IMG/VR virus record: IMGVR_UViG_3300030331_000519
Coordinates: 1-35,062 of that record
Source: a virus
Length of the DNA stretch: 35,062 nt
Direction: 5' to 3' (one strand)
Both the position numbers and the translations under genes were made by a program. The notes under the pieces are model-generated. The model was given only the letters and a program-made list of their open reading frames with translations, was not told the DNA's origin and made no database searches. Positions 25,130 to 32,777 of the stretch are shown one piece after another; position 1 is the first letter of the stretch; every line of letters begins with the position of its first letter.

Positions 25130-25861
25130 TTACGGAGACGGAGATTTGACTGGTATTCTGACTGTTCCATCAGTGTAGTCGTCTCTTCTTCGTCTACCAA
25201 TTTGCGCTCCCGCAAACTTCTGTACCTCTTGTTTATATTTATTTTCATATAATGTCAACATATCCATTGGACCTTTTAAAAATCCAAATGTTTCTACTAG
25301 ACATGCATATAAAAGCCCCTGTGGAAAATACTGGCTAACATAGTTAGTTTGATTACCAGACTCTAAAGTATTAGGCATTTTGTTATAATATATATTAAAT
25401 AAGTAATTAGCATCTGGTGTAGGTGCCACGTAGATACCTCCAGAAGTAGTTGAACTCAGCCCTGTAGCTCCACCAAACATAGCGTAATACTTAGGCAAAC
25501 CAGTAACGTCTTGACCTGTTTGAGATCCTTCTGGTCCTGTTAATTTTCCTACATACTCTGAGATATATGTCTGATCTTTTTTCTCTAACCATTGACCAGC
25601 TCCATTTGTGTTAGCAGTAGAATTAAATACTTCAATACCTCTTATAAAAAATGCTCCTGCAGGAACATTAATAGTATTATCATCTGCAACAAACGTACCT
25701 TGTGATGCATGCCTGTCAGAGTCCATCGGAATATCTAAAAATATTCTTTGCTGAGCATTTAAAATTATATTCTCTAACACAGCAGTTGTTAAAACAGTGT
25801 CATCTACTTCTGTGTAGTTTCTAATATTTGTAACTAAATCTGAATAACTTATTCCTGACAT
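25130..25861 (-). CDS. Phage adaptor / head-completion protein (243 aa)
   Basis: ISYSDLVTNIRNYTEVDD, LENIILNAQQRIFLDIP, NVPAGAFFIRGIEVF and LPKYYAMFGG match the helical-plus-beta layout of adaptor proteins that join portal and tail in SU10-like and related podoviruses. YLFNIYYNKMPNTLESGN and FPQGLLYACLVETFGFLKGP complete the pattern. The C-terminus is basic (GRRRRDDYTD). The neighbour at 26693-27427 is a second connector protein, so the two may form successive rings. Confidence 0.75.
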   Translation of the reverse strand: MSGISYSDLVTNIRNYTEVDDTVLTTAVLENIILNAQQRIFLDIPMDSDRHASQGTFVADDNTINVPAGAFFIRGIEVFNSTANTNGAGQWLEKKDQTYISEYVGKLTGPEGSQTGQDVTGLPKYYAMFGGATGLSSTTSGGIYVAPTPDANYLFNIYYNKMPNTLESGNQTNYVSQYFPQGLLYACLVETFGFLKGPMDMLTLYENKYKQEVQKFAGAQIGRRRRDDYTDGTVRIPVKSPSP

Positions 25862-25862
25862 G

Positions 25863-26693
25863 TTATGCTCTTTGGTTTACAGGTCCTGCAAACACAAAAA
25901 ATCCTCCTCCGGTTTCCGCACTCGATGCAGTTGCAGCTAAATCAAAAGTAAAACTATTGCTATAGTTTTGTGATGAGCCAGCATCATTCGTAGCGCTCTT
26001 AACAACTCGTGTTATTGTATACGATCCAAAAACTTTTGCACCTGAATTGTGAGTGGTCGCAACAGTTTTTTTGTAAGTTTTGCCATATGTTGGTGCTGAT
26101 GTACCTCGTGTACACCCTGTTAAATCGTTTCCTGATTTACCCGTGTATTGAATTGTTTCATCTTGATACTCTCCAAAAGTTGCAGAAGTAGAATCTTCAT
26201 TAGTTTTTTCTATTACAATAAAACCACTAGTTGGAAAATTAGTTGCATCTGTCAAAGTTATAGTAGTGGCAGACGCAGAAATATCTCCATTTAAAGTAGT
26301 TTCCATTTGAAACCTGTCTACAGACACACCTCCAACTGGAGATTTAACTTCATAAAACCTTATCGCATCATTTGTTTTAAATGGATTTGTGTCATCAAGT
26401 GGTATGTCATCCGATGTTAATACAGTAACTGAAGTAGATGCAGATGTAGTTGTAAAAGGATTTGTTCTTAAAGCAGCAGGAGTTGGTAATGCTTCTCTTG
26501 CTGGTCTTGCATGTTGCAAAGCCTGTGGATCTGCTGTTGTTGGTCTTGGTTGAAGTTGAGGCTGTTTTTTTTCAAACTCTGAAATATGAACCCATGCTCC
26601 ATTCCATTCTTGAACCATTTCTGTATATGGAAATCTCATCCCAGATCTATCTGAGATCATATATGCATGTTTACCTGAAGCAAAATTACCCAT
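25863..26693 (-). CDS. Head-tail connector region protein (276 aa)
   Basis: The N-terminus, GKHAYMISDRSGMRFPYTEM and VQEWNGAWVHISEFE, is a conserved start of a connector-region phage protein. It is followed by a Pro/Arg-rich linker (QPRPTTADPQAL) and a Thr/Ser-rich beta region. Residues 133-222 are the beta module shared with the nozzle-like protein. It starts as TAATG on the upstream gp4-like gene and ends 1 nt before the next adaptor gene. Probably a structural protein of the neck. Confidence 0.7.
   Translation of the reverse strand: MGNFASGKHAYMISDRSGMRFPYTEMVQEWNGAWVHISEFEKKQPQLQPRPTTADPQALQHARPAREALPTPAALRTNPFTTTSASTSVTVLTSDDIPLDDTNPFKTNDAIRFYEVKSPVGGVSVDRFQMETTLNGDISASATTITLTDATNFPTSGFIVIEKTNEDSTSATFGEYQDETIQYTGKSGNDLTGCTRGTSAPTYGKTYKKTVATTHNSGAKVFGSYTITRVVKSATNDAGSSQNYSNSFTFDLAATASSAETGGGFFVFAGPVNQRA
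26028..26297 (-). repeat. Second copy of the shared beta module
   Basis: Residues about 133-222 of the 276-aa protein correspond to residues 215-286 of the nozzle-like protein. TTITLTDATNFPTSGFIVI, the Y-T-G turn, TRGTS and THNSGAKV align in order. Divergence is high at DNA level, so this is an old shared domain rather than a recent copy. Confidence 0.55.
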
Positions 26694-27427
26694 TAACCAA
26701 TCTCCGGATAATATACTTTAGGACTTATGTAAGTGCTTACTGGAGAACCATCCTCTGATAATGCTCTTTGTAACTCATCTTCATATAATAATTTTAATTC
26801 TTGAACTCTTTGTGGTGCATATTTAATAGCTAAGTAATATGCTAAACCAGAAGCCATACAAGGAACAAATCTATATGGTACATCTGTAGCGTTTGTGTAA
26901 GCATCTCCAACATCTTGGATTCTTCTTACATAATAATAATTTATAGTGTCGCCTGCTTGAGACGAACCTGGTGTTAGATACAATGTTATTGTTGTTTTAT
27001 CTATGAATCTTTGAACCCAATATTGAGTTGGAGTTCCTTTATCAGTCTTATTTGAAAAAGCAGAATATTGTGATCTGCTTATTTTTGTTAATGGTGAATC
27101 TACATTAGAAGAGTTTCTATAATTGGCTTCTAAAACATCATCAACACCATAAACAGCAGTGGCATCTGAAGTACCATCACTTTCTGATCGGAACATGGTA
27201 TATTCAGATTGGCCATCTACTAAAGTTATTGAATTATTTGCTACTTCCCAATAGTGCAGTCCTCGATTACCCCATTCTTGAAACATGATATTCAAAGATC
27301 TTCTGGCTGTTCTTAATTGATAGCCAGCCACTCCTTGCATACCTATTCTCTCATAGGCTTCTTCGATTATTTCATCTATCTGAAAGTTCTTATCGAAAAC
27401 ATAAGAACCCGAAGTAGTGTTCGCCAT
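26693..27427 (-). CDS. P22 gp4-like head-to-tail adaptor (244 aa)
   Basis: IDEIIEEAYERIGMQGVAG, LRTARRSLNIMFQEWGNRG and LHYWEVANNSITL are the family signature of podoviral head-completion (tail accessory) proteins, which assemble below the portal. DSPLTKISRSQYSAFSNK, GTPTQYWVQRF and INYYYVRRIQDVGDAY follow in usual order. MASGLAYYLAIKYAPQRV forms the C-terminal helix. Some P22 relatives also have lytic activity; no catalytic site is evident here. Confidence 0.85.
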   Translation of the reverse strand: MANTTSGSYVFDKNFQIDEIIEEAYERIGMQGVAGYQLRTARRSLNIMFQEWGNRGLHYWEVANNSITLVDGQSEYTMFRSESDGTSDATAVYGVDDVLEANYRNSSNVDSPLTKISRSQYSAFSNKTDKGTPTQYWVQRFIDKTTITLYLTPGSSQAGDTINYYYVRRIQDVGDAYTNATDVPYRFVPCMASGLAYYLAIKYAPQRVQELKLLYEDELQRALSEDGSPVSTYISPKVYYPEIG

Positions 27428-27428
27428 G

Positions 27429-27758
27429 TTACGCTCCTGTGATAGTTAGTGTAACGCTTCCGTCAGTTCCGCCTGTTTGTGTTAATGTTGCACAAACTCC
27501 ATCTTTAAACAAGATTCCAGAACCTGGAATGTACACTGATAATCCTTCAGTGTCGTATTTGTATGTCGCTTTTAAATTACCAGCTCCAGCTCCACTTGTT
27601 GTAGCTGAATCATGTAATAGTAAAACTGAACCTGCTTCACCTCTACCTTGGATAGAAGTGACTCTTGTTCTAGCCGCTCTCAATACTGAGATTGCACCGG
27701 TATCTTTTTGTAATGTTGTTTGGTCACTTGTAAAAGTGCCACCGCCACCTATTCCCAT
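27429..27758 (-). CDS. Small beta-rich virion protein (109 aa)
   Basis: Starts MGIGGGGTFTSDQTTLQK and contains ISVLRAARTRVTSIQGRG, VLLLHDSATTSGAGAGNL and YIPGSGILFKDGVCATL, a beta-rich domain of the size of a decoration or connector protein. It follows a strong hairpin terminator at 27775-27798 and precedes the gp4-like gene by 1 nt. Function unknown; virion association is inferred from place. Confidence 0.65.
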   Translation of the reverse strand: MGIGGGGTFTSDQTTLQKDTGAISVLRAARTRVTSIQGRGEAGSVLLLHDSATTSGAGAGNLKATYKYDTEGLSVYIPGSGILFKDGVCATLTQTGGTDGSVTLTITGA

Positions 27759-27774
27759 AATGTTTCTCCTTATA

Positions 27775-27798
27775 AAAGTGCTCCCGAAGGAGCACTTT
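27775..27798 (-). terminator. Hairpin terminator with UUCG loop
   Basis: A perfect ten-pair stem, AAAGTGCTCC with GGAGCACTTT, closes a TTCG loop on the minus strand and is followed by TTTTATAA. It lies just after the 272-aa gene and fits an intrinsic terminator or a stable 3' end for an abundant transcript. Confidence 0.8.
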
Positions 27799-27809
27799 AA
27801 TTATTTGTA

Positions 27810-28628
27810 TTATGCGCTTACGCCTGTTCCAGCCACTCTAGATTGGAACGTGTTAAAGTAGTCAACAACTAAGTGATTAGCGTTTGTACCTTTGTGTGCA
27901 CCCATAATATTCATTTCTAATGCAATATCATCAGGCACAGTCGTAGCTGCTTGTACTCCAACAGGATTTCCGTTTAAGTACAATTTAAATTGATTCGCAG
28001 TAACACCAACTTCACTTCCAGCAGGTTGATAAACAAAACCTAATCTAACTGAGTTATTTGGAATTGCTTGAACTGTAGCTGTTTGTGTTGGAACAGATGA
28101 ATCTTCTAAAGTAAAAGTTGATCCGCCTGCTGAACTCAACATATCAAAAGATACACCAGCTCCGTTTTTTCTAGAAACGAATTGAATTGTAGTTGTATCT
28201 TGTAAGTGTGAGAACCCAATACCATCAGTTGGTAAAGTGTCAGAATCTGCATAACCATCTTGAGCAAATCCTACCCAAGTGTTTAAATCACTTACATCAG
28301 TGACTGCCATGCTAGTTTCAAACCACCATTTTTGGTTTGCGTTGAATTGCCAAACTTCTGGTCCAGCAATACCTTGAATCTCACCAGCGGCAGGAGCATT
28401 ATCTCCTTGTCTTAACCATCCACCAGCATATTCTGCTAGTTGAAAGTCAGAACCACCTGTTGATGTGACTGACCAATCTGATGCATTGTAGATTGAAAAG
28501 TCATTTTGATACGCTTGTTCTTGTTCGTATCCTCCTGTTATAAGAGGTTGTTTAATACCACTAAATACGGAACTTGCTCCGTCTTTTCCTCTTACGTTTG
28601 TTACTCCATTTGAAAAGTGTGTTGTCAT
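27810..28628 (-). CDS. Lectin-like decoration or fibre protein (272 aa)
   Basis: The protein is a beta-rich jelly-roll type. YNASDWSVTSTGGSDFQLAE, WQFNANQKWWFETSMAVTD, NTWVGFAQDGYADSD and FKLYLNGNPVGVQAAT resemble phage capsid-decoration or lectin-type domains of pelagiphages. The gene is set apart by its own untranslated leader, promoter-like sequence and a strong terminator, which suits high expression. I cannot tell whether it sits on the head or the tail. Confidence 0.65.
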   Translation of the reverse strand: MTTHFSNGVTNVRGKDGASSVFSGIKQPLITGGYEQEQAYQNDFSIYNASDWSVTSTGGSDFQLAEYAGGWLRQGDNAPAAGEIQGIAGPEVWQFNANQKWWFETSMAVTDVSDLNTWVGFAQDGYADSDTLPTDGIGFSHLQDTTTIQFVSRKNGAGVSFDMLSSAGGSTFTLEDSSVPTQTATVQAIPNNSVRLGFVYQPAGSEVGVTANQFKLYLNGNPVGVQAATTVPDDIALEMNIMGAHKGTNANHLVVDYFNTFQSRVAGTGVSA

Positions 28629-28635
28629 ATAATCA

Positions 28636-28649
28636 GCGCCTCCTCGCGC
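28636..28649 (-). promoter_or_regulatory. Shine-Dalgarno displayed in a GCGC hairpin loop
   Basis: On the minus strand GCGC-GAGGAG-GCGC lies 7 nt before the ATG at 28628. Four G/C pairs would hold the GAGGAG in a six-base loop. A second hairpin, TATTCTT with AAGAATA, lies upstream at 28654-28675. Together they make a structured leader for the 272-aa protein. Confidence 0.45.
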
Positions 28650-28708
28650 CAGCTATTCTTACTAAGAAAAGAATAACCAATTTATGTCTTAATAATCTTA
28701 GTGTGTTT

Positions 28709-28737
28709 TTTATACAACAGTTTTGATTAGAGCGCAA
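28709..28737 (-). promoter_or_regulatory. Possible promoter for the 272-aa protein
   Basis: On the minus strand TTGCGC at 28737-28732, a 17-nt spacer and TATAAA at 28714-28709 give a start near 28702 and a leader of about 75 nt. The -10 box is good and the -35 box poor. The 28629-28784 gap is one of the few longer gaps in the head-gene region and holds no gene I can see. Confidence 0.3.
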
Positions 28738-28784
28738 GAGAGCCTGTAATGTGGATCGGAATTTTCCAACGATGTAGCTTTTTA

Positions 28785-28907
28785 TTAAGTAGCTACTGAA
28801 ACTTGTGGAGCTGCATCCTCAACTTTATTTTCCAAGTGAGCTTTTTTAGCTTCTGCTGCTCTTATATGGGTAAGAACTTCTTTGACTTTTCTGTCAATCT
28901 TAACCAT
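28785..28907 (-). CDS. Short helical protein (40 aa)
   Basis: The frame is open for 80 codons, but before 28907 it overlaps the 95-aa gene and uses G/C-ending codons unlike the genome. I therefore choose ATG 28907, giving MVKIDRKVKEVLTHIRAAEA and a charged helix to QVSVAT. An AAGGAGG lies 17 nt upstream; a hairpin AGGGTA-TACC-TACCCT between them could bring it closer. The longer form (80 aa, start 29027) cannot be excluded, because its extra helix looks plausible. Function unknown. Confidence 0.5.
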   Translation of the reverse strand: MVKIDRKVKEVLTHIRAAEAKKAHLENKVEDAAPQVSVAT

Positions 28908-28920
28908 ATTAAGGGTATAC

Positions 28921-29208
28921 CTACCCTCCTTGAGATGCTCCTGCTCCCATTCTAGGTCCAGACCCTTTTTCTTCGTGTAAAGGTCCTGTAGATGTAACAT
29001 CATCTCCTCCATCAATAACCTCCTCATAGGTTATTCTATTTATCTTGGGATCATTCATTTCTCCAAGATACTCCCATTTTGTATCATTTTTTCCTAATTT
29101 GTCAATGATAGCATTTTCTATGTCTAATGGGCCATCGAGGCTTTCTATAGCAAATTCTGTACCATATTGATACGCATATATTTTTACGAGGAATTTTTTA
29201 GGGTGCAT
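28921..29208 (-). CDS. Hypothetical protein downstream of the capsid gene (95 aa)
   Basis: Starts MHPKKFLVKIYAYQYGTEFA with a helical IENAIIDKLGKNDTKWEYLG and an acidic/glycine-rich C-terminus (GPRMGAGASQGG). Codons in the part overlapping the other frame are A-ending (GGA, GCA, AGA), as in the rest of the genome, so this frame is the coding one. No family recognised. It follows the capsid gene after a hairpin. Confidence 0.65.
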   Translation of the reverse strand: MHPKKFLVKIYAYQYGTEFAIESLDGPLDIENAIIDKLGKNDTKWEYLGEMNDPKINRITYEEVIDGGDDVTSTGPLHEEKGSGPRMGAGASQGG

Positions 29209-29230
29209 TTTTCCTTTCTATTTAAACAAT

Positions 29231-29253
29231 GAGGCGGGATTGTGTCCCGCCTC
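29231..29253 (-). terminator. Hairpin after the major capsid gene
   Basis: GAGGCGGGA pairs with TCCCGCCTC (nine pairs, five-base loop). On the minus strand ATTGTTTAAA follows, a weak U tract. It lies 12 nt after the capsid stop, so terminator or 3' stabiliser are both possible. Confidence 0.65.
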
Positions 29254-29264
29254 AAAATTATTTG

Positions 29265-30173
29265 TTAAGCACCTGGTGATGCAAAAACACCTCTAGGATC
29301 AGAAACGCCGAAGACGTATCTTTCTCTAGCTTTGTATCTTACATTTCCAGTATCGAAATCACCTTCCATTTTTGTAGTCAATGGAGCTCTTTCGAAATGC
29401 TTCATACCATTAGGCACATCTGTGATTAGATAGAACGCATCTGTGTCTGTTAAGTAGTGGTTCACTGAATATCCTCCAGGAATCATACCCATAGATCTTA
29501 ACGCGTTGATATCATTATCAGCAGTACCAACTCTACCAGCAGAAGCCATAAGTCTTTCAGCTGTGAATTGTAGTGCAGATGGAATGATCATTCTTTGAGC
29601 TTTAGCAGCGATTTTTAAACCTCTTTCATCAGTGAAAGCGTTGATATCGATCATTGCTTGTTCTAATGAAGTTTCGTTTAAATCCGCAGCAGTAGCTAAA
29701 GTATTGCTGAAAGATCCAGCAATAGTTGTGTGCGCAGTGTTAAATAAAGTTACACCGTCACCTGAATTGAAAGTTCCTCCAGGTAAACCATTGTTAAATG
29801 GCGCAGCTGCTTTAACTTGTTTAGTTTGAGCCATAGATCTTGCTAAAGCTTTTGTATATCTAGAAGCAAGTCTGTCATACAAGTTATCCTCAATAGCTTC
29901 CTCAGTGATAGCAAACGCTAACGCAATTGTTTCGTTAGTGTATCTAGCTGTGAAAGTTTCTTGAGCCTTGTCATAAACAACACCTGAACCTTCTGGTTTT
30001 ACTTGTGCTTGAGCGAAACCTGACAACATAACTTCCTCTTCGAAAGCTCTGTCAGATGACTCTGTTGTGTATATCGCAGCATGTTCTTGTTCATACTGTT
30101 TATACTCCAGGCCGAATAGGGCATTCAAACCTGGCTCTAGTTCTTTGACTAGTTGATTACGTGATATAGCCAT
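29265..30173 (-). CDS. Major capsid protein (302 aa)
   Basis: The sequence is the classic Mu gpT-like/HK97-fold capsid type: ELEPGLNALFGLEYKQYEQE, SSDRAFEEEVMLSGFAQA, YTNETIALAFAITEEAIEDN, YTKALARSMAQTKQVKAA, LNETSLEQAMIDINAF and LKIAAKAQRMIIPSALQF. It assembles the icosahedral shell with the scaffold at 31344. Length is normal. AGGAG lies 10 nt before the ATG at 30173. No sign of a cleaved propeptide. Confidence 0.95.
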   Translation of the reverse strand: MAISRNQLVKELEPGLNALFGLEYKQYEQEHAAIYTTESSDRAFEEEVMLSGFAQAQVKPEGSGVVYDKAQETFTARYTNETIALAFAITEEAIEDNLYDRLASRYTKALARSMAQTKQVKAAAPFNNGLPGGTFNSGDGVTLFNTAHTTIAGSFSNTLATAADLNETSLEQAMIDINAFTDERGLKIAAKAQRMIIPSALQFTAERLMASAGRVGTADNDINALRSMGMIPGGYSVNHYLTDTDAFYLITDVPNGMKHFERAPLTTKMEGDFDTGNVRYKARERYVFGVSDPRGVFASPGA

Positions 30174-30189
30174 AATTTAATTACTCCTA

Positions 30190-30765
30190 TTATACCCCAT
30201 CAGAGTCTAAAAAGAACGACTGATTAATAACAACTCTCCATACTACATTTGCAGATGTTAAGTCATTATTTTCAGGGTCTCTCGAGACACCGATTACTTT
30301 TAGTTGTTGAGCTGAAGTTCCTAACGTACTATCGTCAAGTGTAGCACCAGATATATAATTTGGTGTTCCACCAGCTGAGTACGCTATGTCAGCAGTATTT
30401 CCAACGTCAGTTTGAGCAGAAGCACCAGTGTTGTTACTTCTGATTTCATACTGTTGAATCGGACTATCGTTAACTAATGCAACGATGTCTGATGCAGTAT
30501 TACTACCTTGTAGGTAGTTCTGAAACGTTGGCTTTTCTGTAGTAGCATCAGTATAGAAAACTCCGTTAAGTGAGCCGATAATATCTTCAGTACCAGCTAT
30601 ACCTACTATTACAAATCCACTCGCTGCCTGACAAACCAAATCTTGGTTGTAGATAGCGTCAGAGGATGCTGCAACAGGGTATTCACCTAAACCCATGTTT
30701 TCATAACCATTGCCATACATCTTAATTGGTCTCAATCCGAAACCAGTTGATGAACTATTAGCCAT
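30190..30765 (-). CDS. Head decoration-like protein (191 aa)
   Basis: SSSTGFGLRPIKMYGNGYEN at the N-terminus and the beta-rich remainder (SGFVIVGIAGTEDIIGSLNG, PIQQYEIRSNN, IGVSRDPENNDL) match a common protein encoded directly before the capsid gene in marine and other phages, thought to sit on the capsid surface or act as a capsid-stabilising protein. AAGGAG is present before the ATG at 30765, and a structured leader precedes it. Confidence 0.7.
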   Translation of the reverse strand: MANSSSTGFGLRPIKMYGNGYENMGLGEYPVAASSDAIYNQDLVCQAASGFVIVGIAGTEDIIGSLNGVFYTDATTEKPTFQNYLQGSNTASDIVALVNDSPIQQYEIRSNNTGASAQTDVGNTADIAYSAGGTPNYISGATLDDSTLGTSAQQLKVIGVSRDPENNDLTSANVVWRVVINQSFFLDSDGV

Positions 30766-30782
30766 AGTTGTTTCTCCTTAGT

Positions 30783-30809
30783 GTACCTGCCCTTGCGGGC
30801 CTCCAGTAC
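30783..30809 (-). promoter_or_regulatory. Leader hairpin with GCAA tetraloop
   Basis: On the minus strand, GCCC-GCAA-GGGC is nested within flanking GTAC...GTAC. It lies 18 nt before the ATG of the 191-aa gene. There is no U run, so I read it as a leader or processing structure rather than a terminator. A GNRA loop is unusually stable. Confidence 0.55.
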
Positions 30810-30844
30810 GGTTTATTTATTCGCTGGTTTGAATTGTTAAAAAA

Positions 30845-31339
30845 TTAACTTTTCTTGCCACCGAAGGTTACACGAGAATCCCTATCTATTTCGATTGGCA
30901 TTCCCTTACGCTGTTCCTTCAGTAGATCGTTATCGATTGCCGTCATTTGATCCTGCGCCTGAGTCATATAATAATCAGTACGCTGTTTCGCGATCTCTTC
31001 TGGTACCCTTGTCAGCACAAGGCCTCCGTGCCCGATCACCCCTGCGTATTTGCCGTCTTGAACTATGGGAAAGTCCTGTTCGGGATATTCATCTGCTCTA
31101 ACAAGTTCATAGCCAGATCTTAATCTACCTTGAACATTTTTAGTGTCGACGAACCCTAATATTTCTATCCTGACCCATCTGTGTCTATAGCCATTCGGCG
31201 CGTTGGGCGTATCTAAGTACGATGGTGGAGCCCAAACTTTAGGTTTAACTTTAGGTTTAACCTTCTTAGCTTTTGCTTCAACTTTCGTTGAATCGCTTTT
31301 TTTAGTTTGACTCGCACGAGTTGGTTGTTCTTTTTTCAT
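30845..31339 (-). CDS. Conserved head-region protein (164 aa)
   Basis: A basic, disordered N-terminus (KKVKPKVKPKVWAPPSY) precedes a domain with NGYRHRWVRIEILGFVD, NVQGRLRSGYELVRADEYP and AGVIGHGGLVLTRVPEEIA. I recognise the domain from cyanophages and pelagiphages, always near scaffold and capsid genes. YYMTQAQDQMTAIDNDLL is a helical end. Role in assembly is likely but unspecified. Confidence 0.75.
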   Translation of the reverse strand: MKKEQPTRASQTKKSDSTKVEAKAKKVKPKVKPKVWAPPSYLDTPNAPNGYRHRWVRIEILGFVDTKNVQGRLRSGYELVRADEYPEQDFPIVQDGKYAGVIGHGGLVLTRVPEEIAKQRTDYYMTQAQDQMTAIDNDLLKEQRKGMPIEIDRDSRVTFGGKKS

Positions 31340-31343
31340 ATGC

Positions 31344-32345
31344 CTATACCTCCTTCGTGTTCATAAGTTGTTTCGCATACTCTTCTAATGGCACACCTAA
31401 TTTTTTAGCAATTGCTACTTGAGAAGATGTGAGTCTCACGCTTTTAGTGTTGCGACCTTGTTTGGCACTACGCGTCGCAGATGCAACGTTTTGTGTAGGC
31501 TTACTGGTCGTTCCTACTTGTTTATCAAATTTATGCGGAAATTCAAGTCTCATTCTTTTATCAATTTCAGCATAATATTCATCTGACTTAGGATCCATAC
31601 CCTCTTCTTCAGTAAGTTTCCTATGTAAATCAAATGCTGTGTATGTCATTGCATTATCTGTACCAAACCAGTCATTCTTTTCTGCCCACGACTCAGCTTT
31701 AGGGTCTGGAGCAGGTCTTGTTTGTTGTCGAGGTTGCAATGTAGGTTTTTGATCAGCTGCTTTGTCTTCCACTGCTTGTGCAGATTTAAGTTCAGCTAAT
31801 TTACCTTGTTCATAACCCAACTGAGAAATAGCAGTAAGAGCCTCTACTTCCGCTTTTGAATCTTGTGATTCTCTAGCCGCAGCTAATTTAGCCTGAGCAG
31901 CTGCGAGAGAAGAACTAATCCTACTCTCCATTTCAGTAGTGTAATCTTTATCTAAAGATGACGCTTGGGTTTTAAATTTATCTCGTTCTCTTTTAACACT
32001 GTCAGCATAACGTAAAGCTTCTTCTTTTTGTCTTTCAGCTTCACGCATTTTTTTAGTTAGCTTAGCTATTCTTTTTTTGACTCCCTCAGAATATTCTTCA
32101 ACTGCTTTAGTGTTATCTTGTTGTTGATCACCTTCAGCTTTGTCAGCTTCCTGTGTAACCTCACCGCCCTCGTTCTTTTGATCTCGAACATCAGACTGCT
32201 CATTAGATTCCTTAGATGTGTCAACGGTGATAGTATTGTCTTCATTACTTTCATATGTTTTGTCCTCTTGTTTTTGTTCTGGCAGTTTAACATCTACTTC
32301 TGGACCGGAAGTATCGATATCAACTGTTTTGTCTTCATCTGGCAT
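31344..32345 (-). CDS. Capsid scaffolding protein (333 aa)
   Basis: Typical scaffold composition: residues 1-85 are very acidic and disordered, residues about 90-200 a long coiled coil (KRIAKLTKKMREAERQKEEA, SLAAAQAKLAAARES), then a Pro/Gln-rich linker and a conserved helical C-terminus (SSQVAIAKKLGVPLEEYAK), where capsid binding is expected. It lies two genes before the capsid gene, in the usual order. It would be removed from the head before DNA packaging. No protease motif is seen. Confidence 0.85.
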   Translation of the reverse strand: MPDEDKTVDIDTSGPEVDVKLPEQKQEDKTYESNEDNTITVDTSKESNEQSDVRDQKNEGGEVTQEADKAEGDQQQDNTKAVEEYSEGVKKRIAKLTKKMREAERQKEEALRYADSVKRERDKFKTQASSLDKDYTTEMESRISSSLAAAQAKLAAARESQDSKAEVEALTAISQLGYEQGKLAELKSAQAVEDKAADQKPTLQPRQQTRPAPDPKAESWAEKNDWFGTDNAMTYTAFDLHRKLTEEEGMDPKSDEYYAEIDKRMRLEFPHKFDKQVGTTSKPTQNVASATRSAKQGRNTKSVRLTSSQVAIAKKLGVPLEEYAKQLMNTKEV

Positions 32346-32363
32346 AGTTTTTCTCCTCTATGA

Positions 32364-32777
32364 TTAAAATTCGTGGAATATATCTTCAGGGTTTTCCACG
32401 GTCGCTAAAACTTCATCATCATTGAGAAGTCTTATCTCACCCCCATCTATTTTAATTCGTGATCCTGCATATCTTGCAAAGATAATCCAATCACCTTTTT
32501 TACACCATGGACCTTCTGGGTATCTTTCTTTGTCATAGCAATGTGGTCCCATGCTTAAAACTAAACCACAAGTTGATGCTACTTGTGATCGTTCTACTGT
32601 TTCATCTGCTAATAATAAACCACCTTTAGTTTTTTCTTTTTGTTTAAAAGGTAAAACTAAAATTCTCCAACCTGTTGGCACTGGAAGTTTTGATGATTCG
32701 TCTATTTCTTTTTTAACACCTACTAATTCTTTATTTGGTAGAATTACCTTTGATGTTGACGACTGTTGTTCCTTCAT
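32364..32777 (-). CDS. GroES-like co-chaperonin (137 aa)
   Basis: After a 33-residue extension comes a Cpn10 fold: VPTGWRILVLPFKQKEKTKG, GLLLADETVERSQVA as the mobile-loop region, CGLVLSMGPHCYDK, KGDWIIFARYAGSRIKIDG and IRLLNDDEVLATVENPEDI. It should cap the host GroEL during folding of the capsid protein, as T4 gp31 does. ATG at 32777 has AAGGAG 10 nt upstream and lies within the previous gene (47-nt overlap). Two cysteines flank the loop end. Confidence 0.85.
   Translation of the reverse strand: MKEQQSSTSKVILPNKELVGVKKEIDESSKLPVPTGWRILVLPFKQKEKTKGGLLLADETVERSQVASTCGLVLSMGPHCYDKERYPEGPWCKKGDWIIFARYAGSRIKIDGGEIRLLNDDEVLATVENPEDIFHEF

Noticed and set aside
30190-30200. TATAAT on the minus strand before the capsid gene
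   Set aside because: It is the end of the preceding gene, has no -35 box at the right distance, and the transcript would start inside the Shine-Dalgarno.
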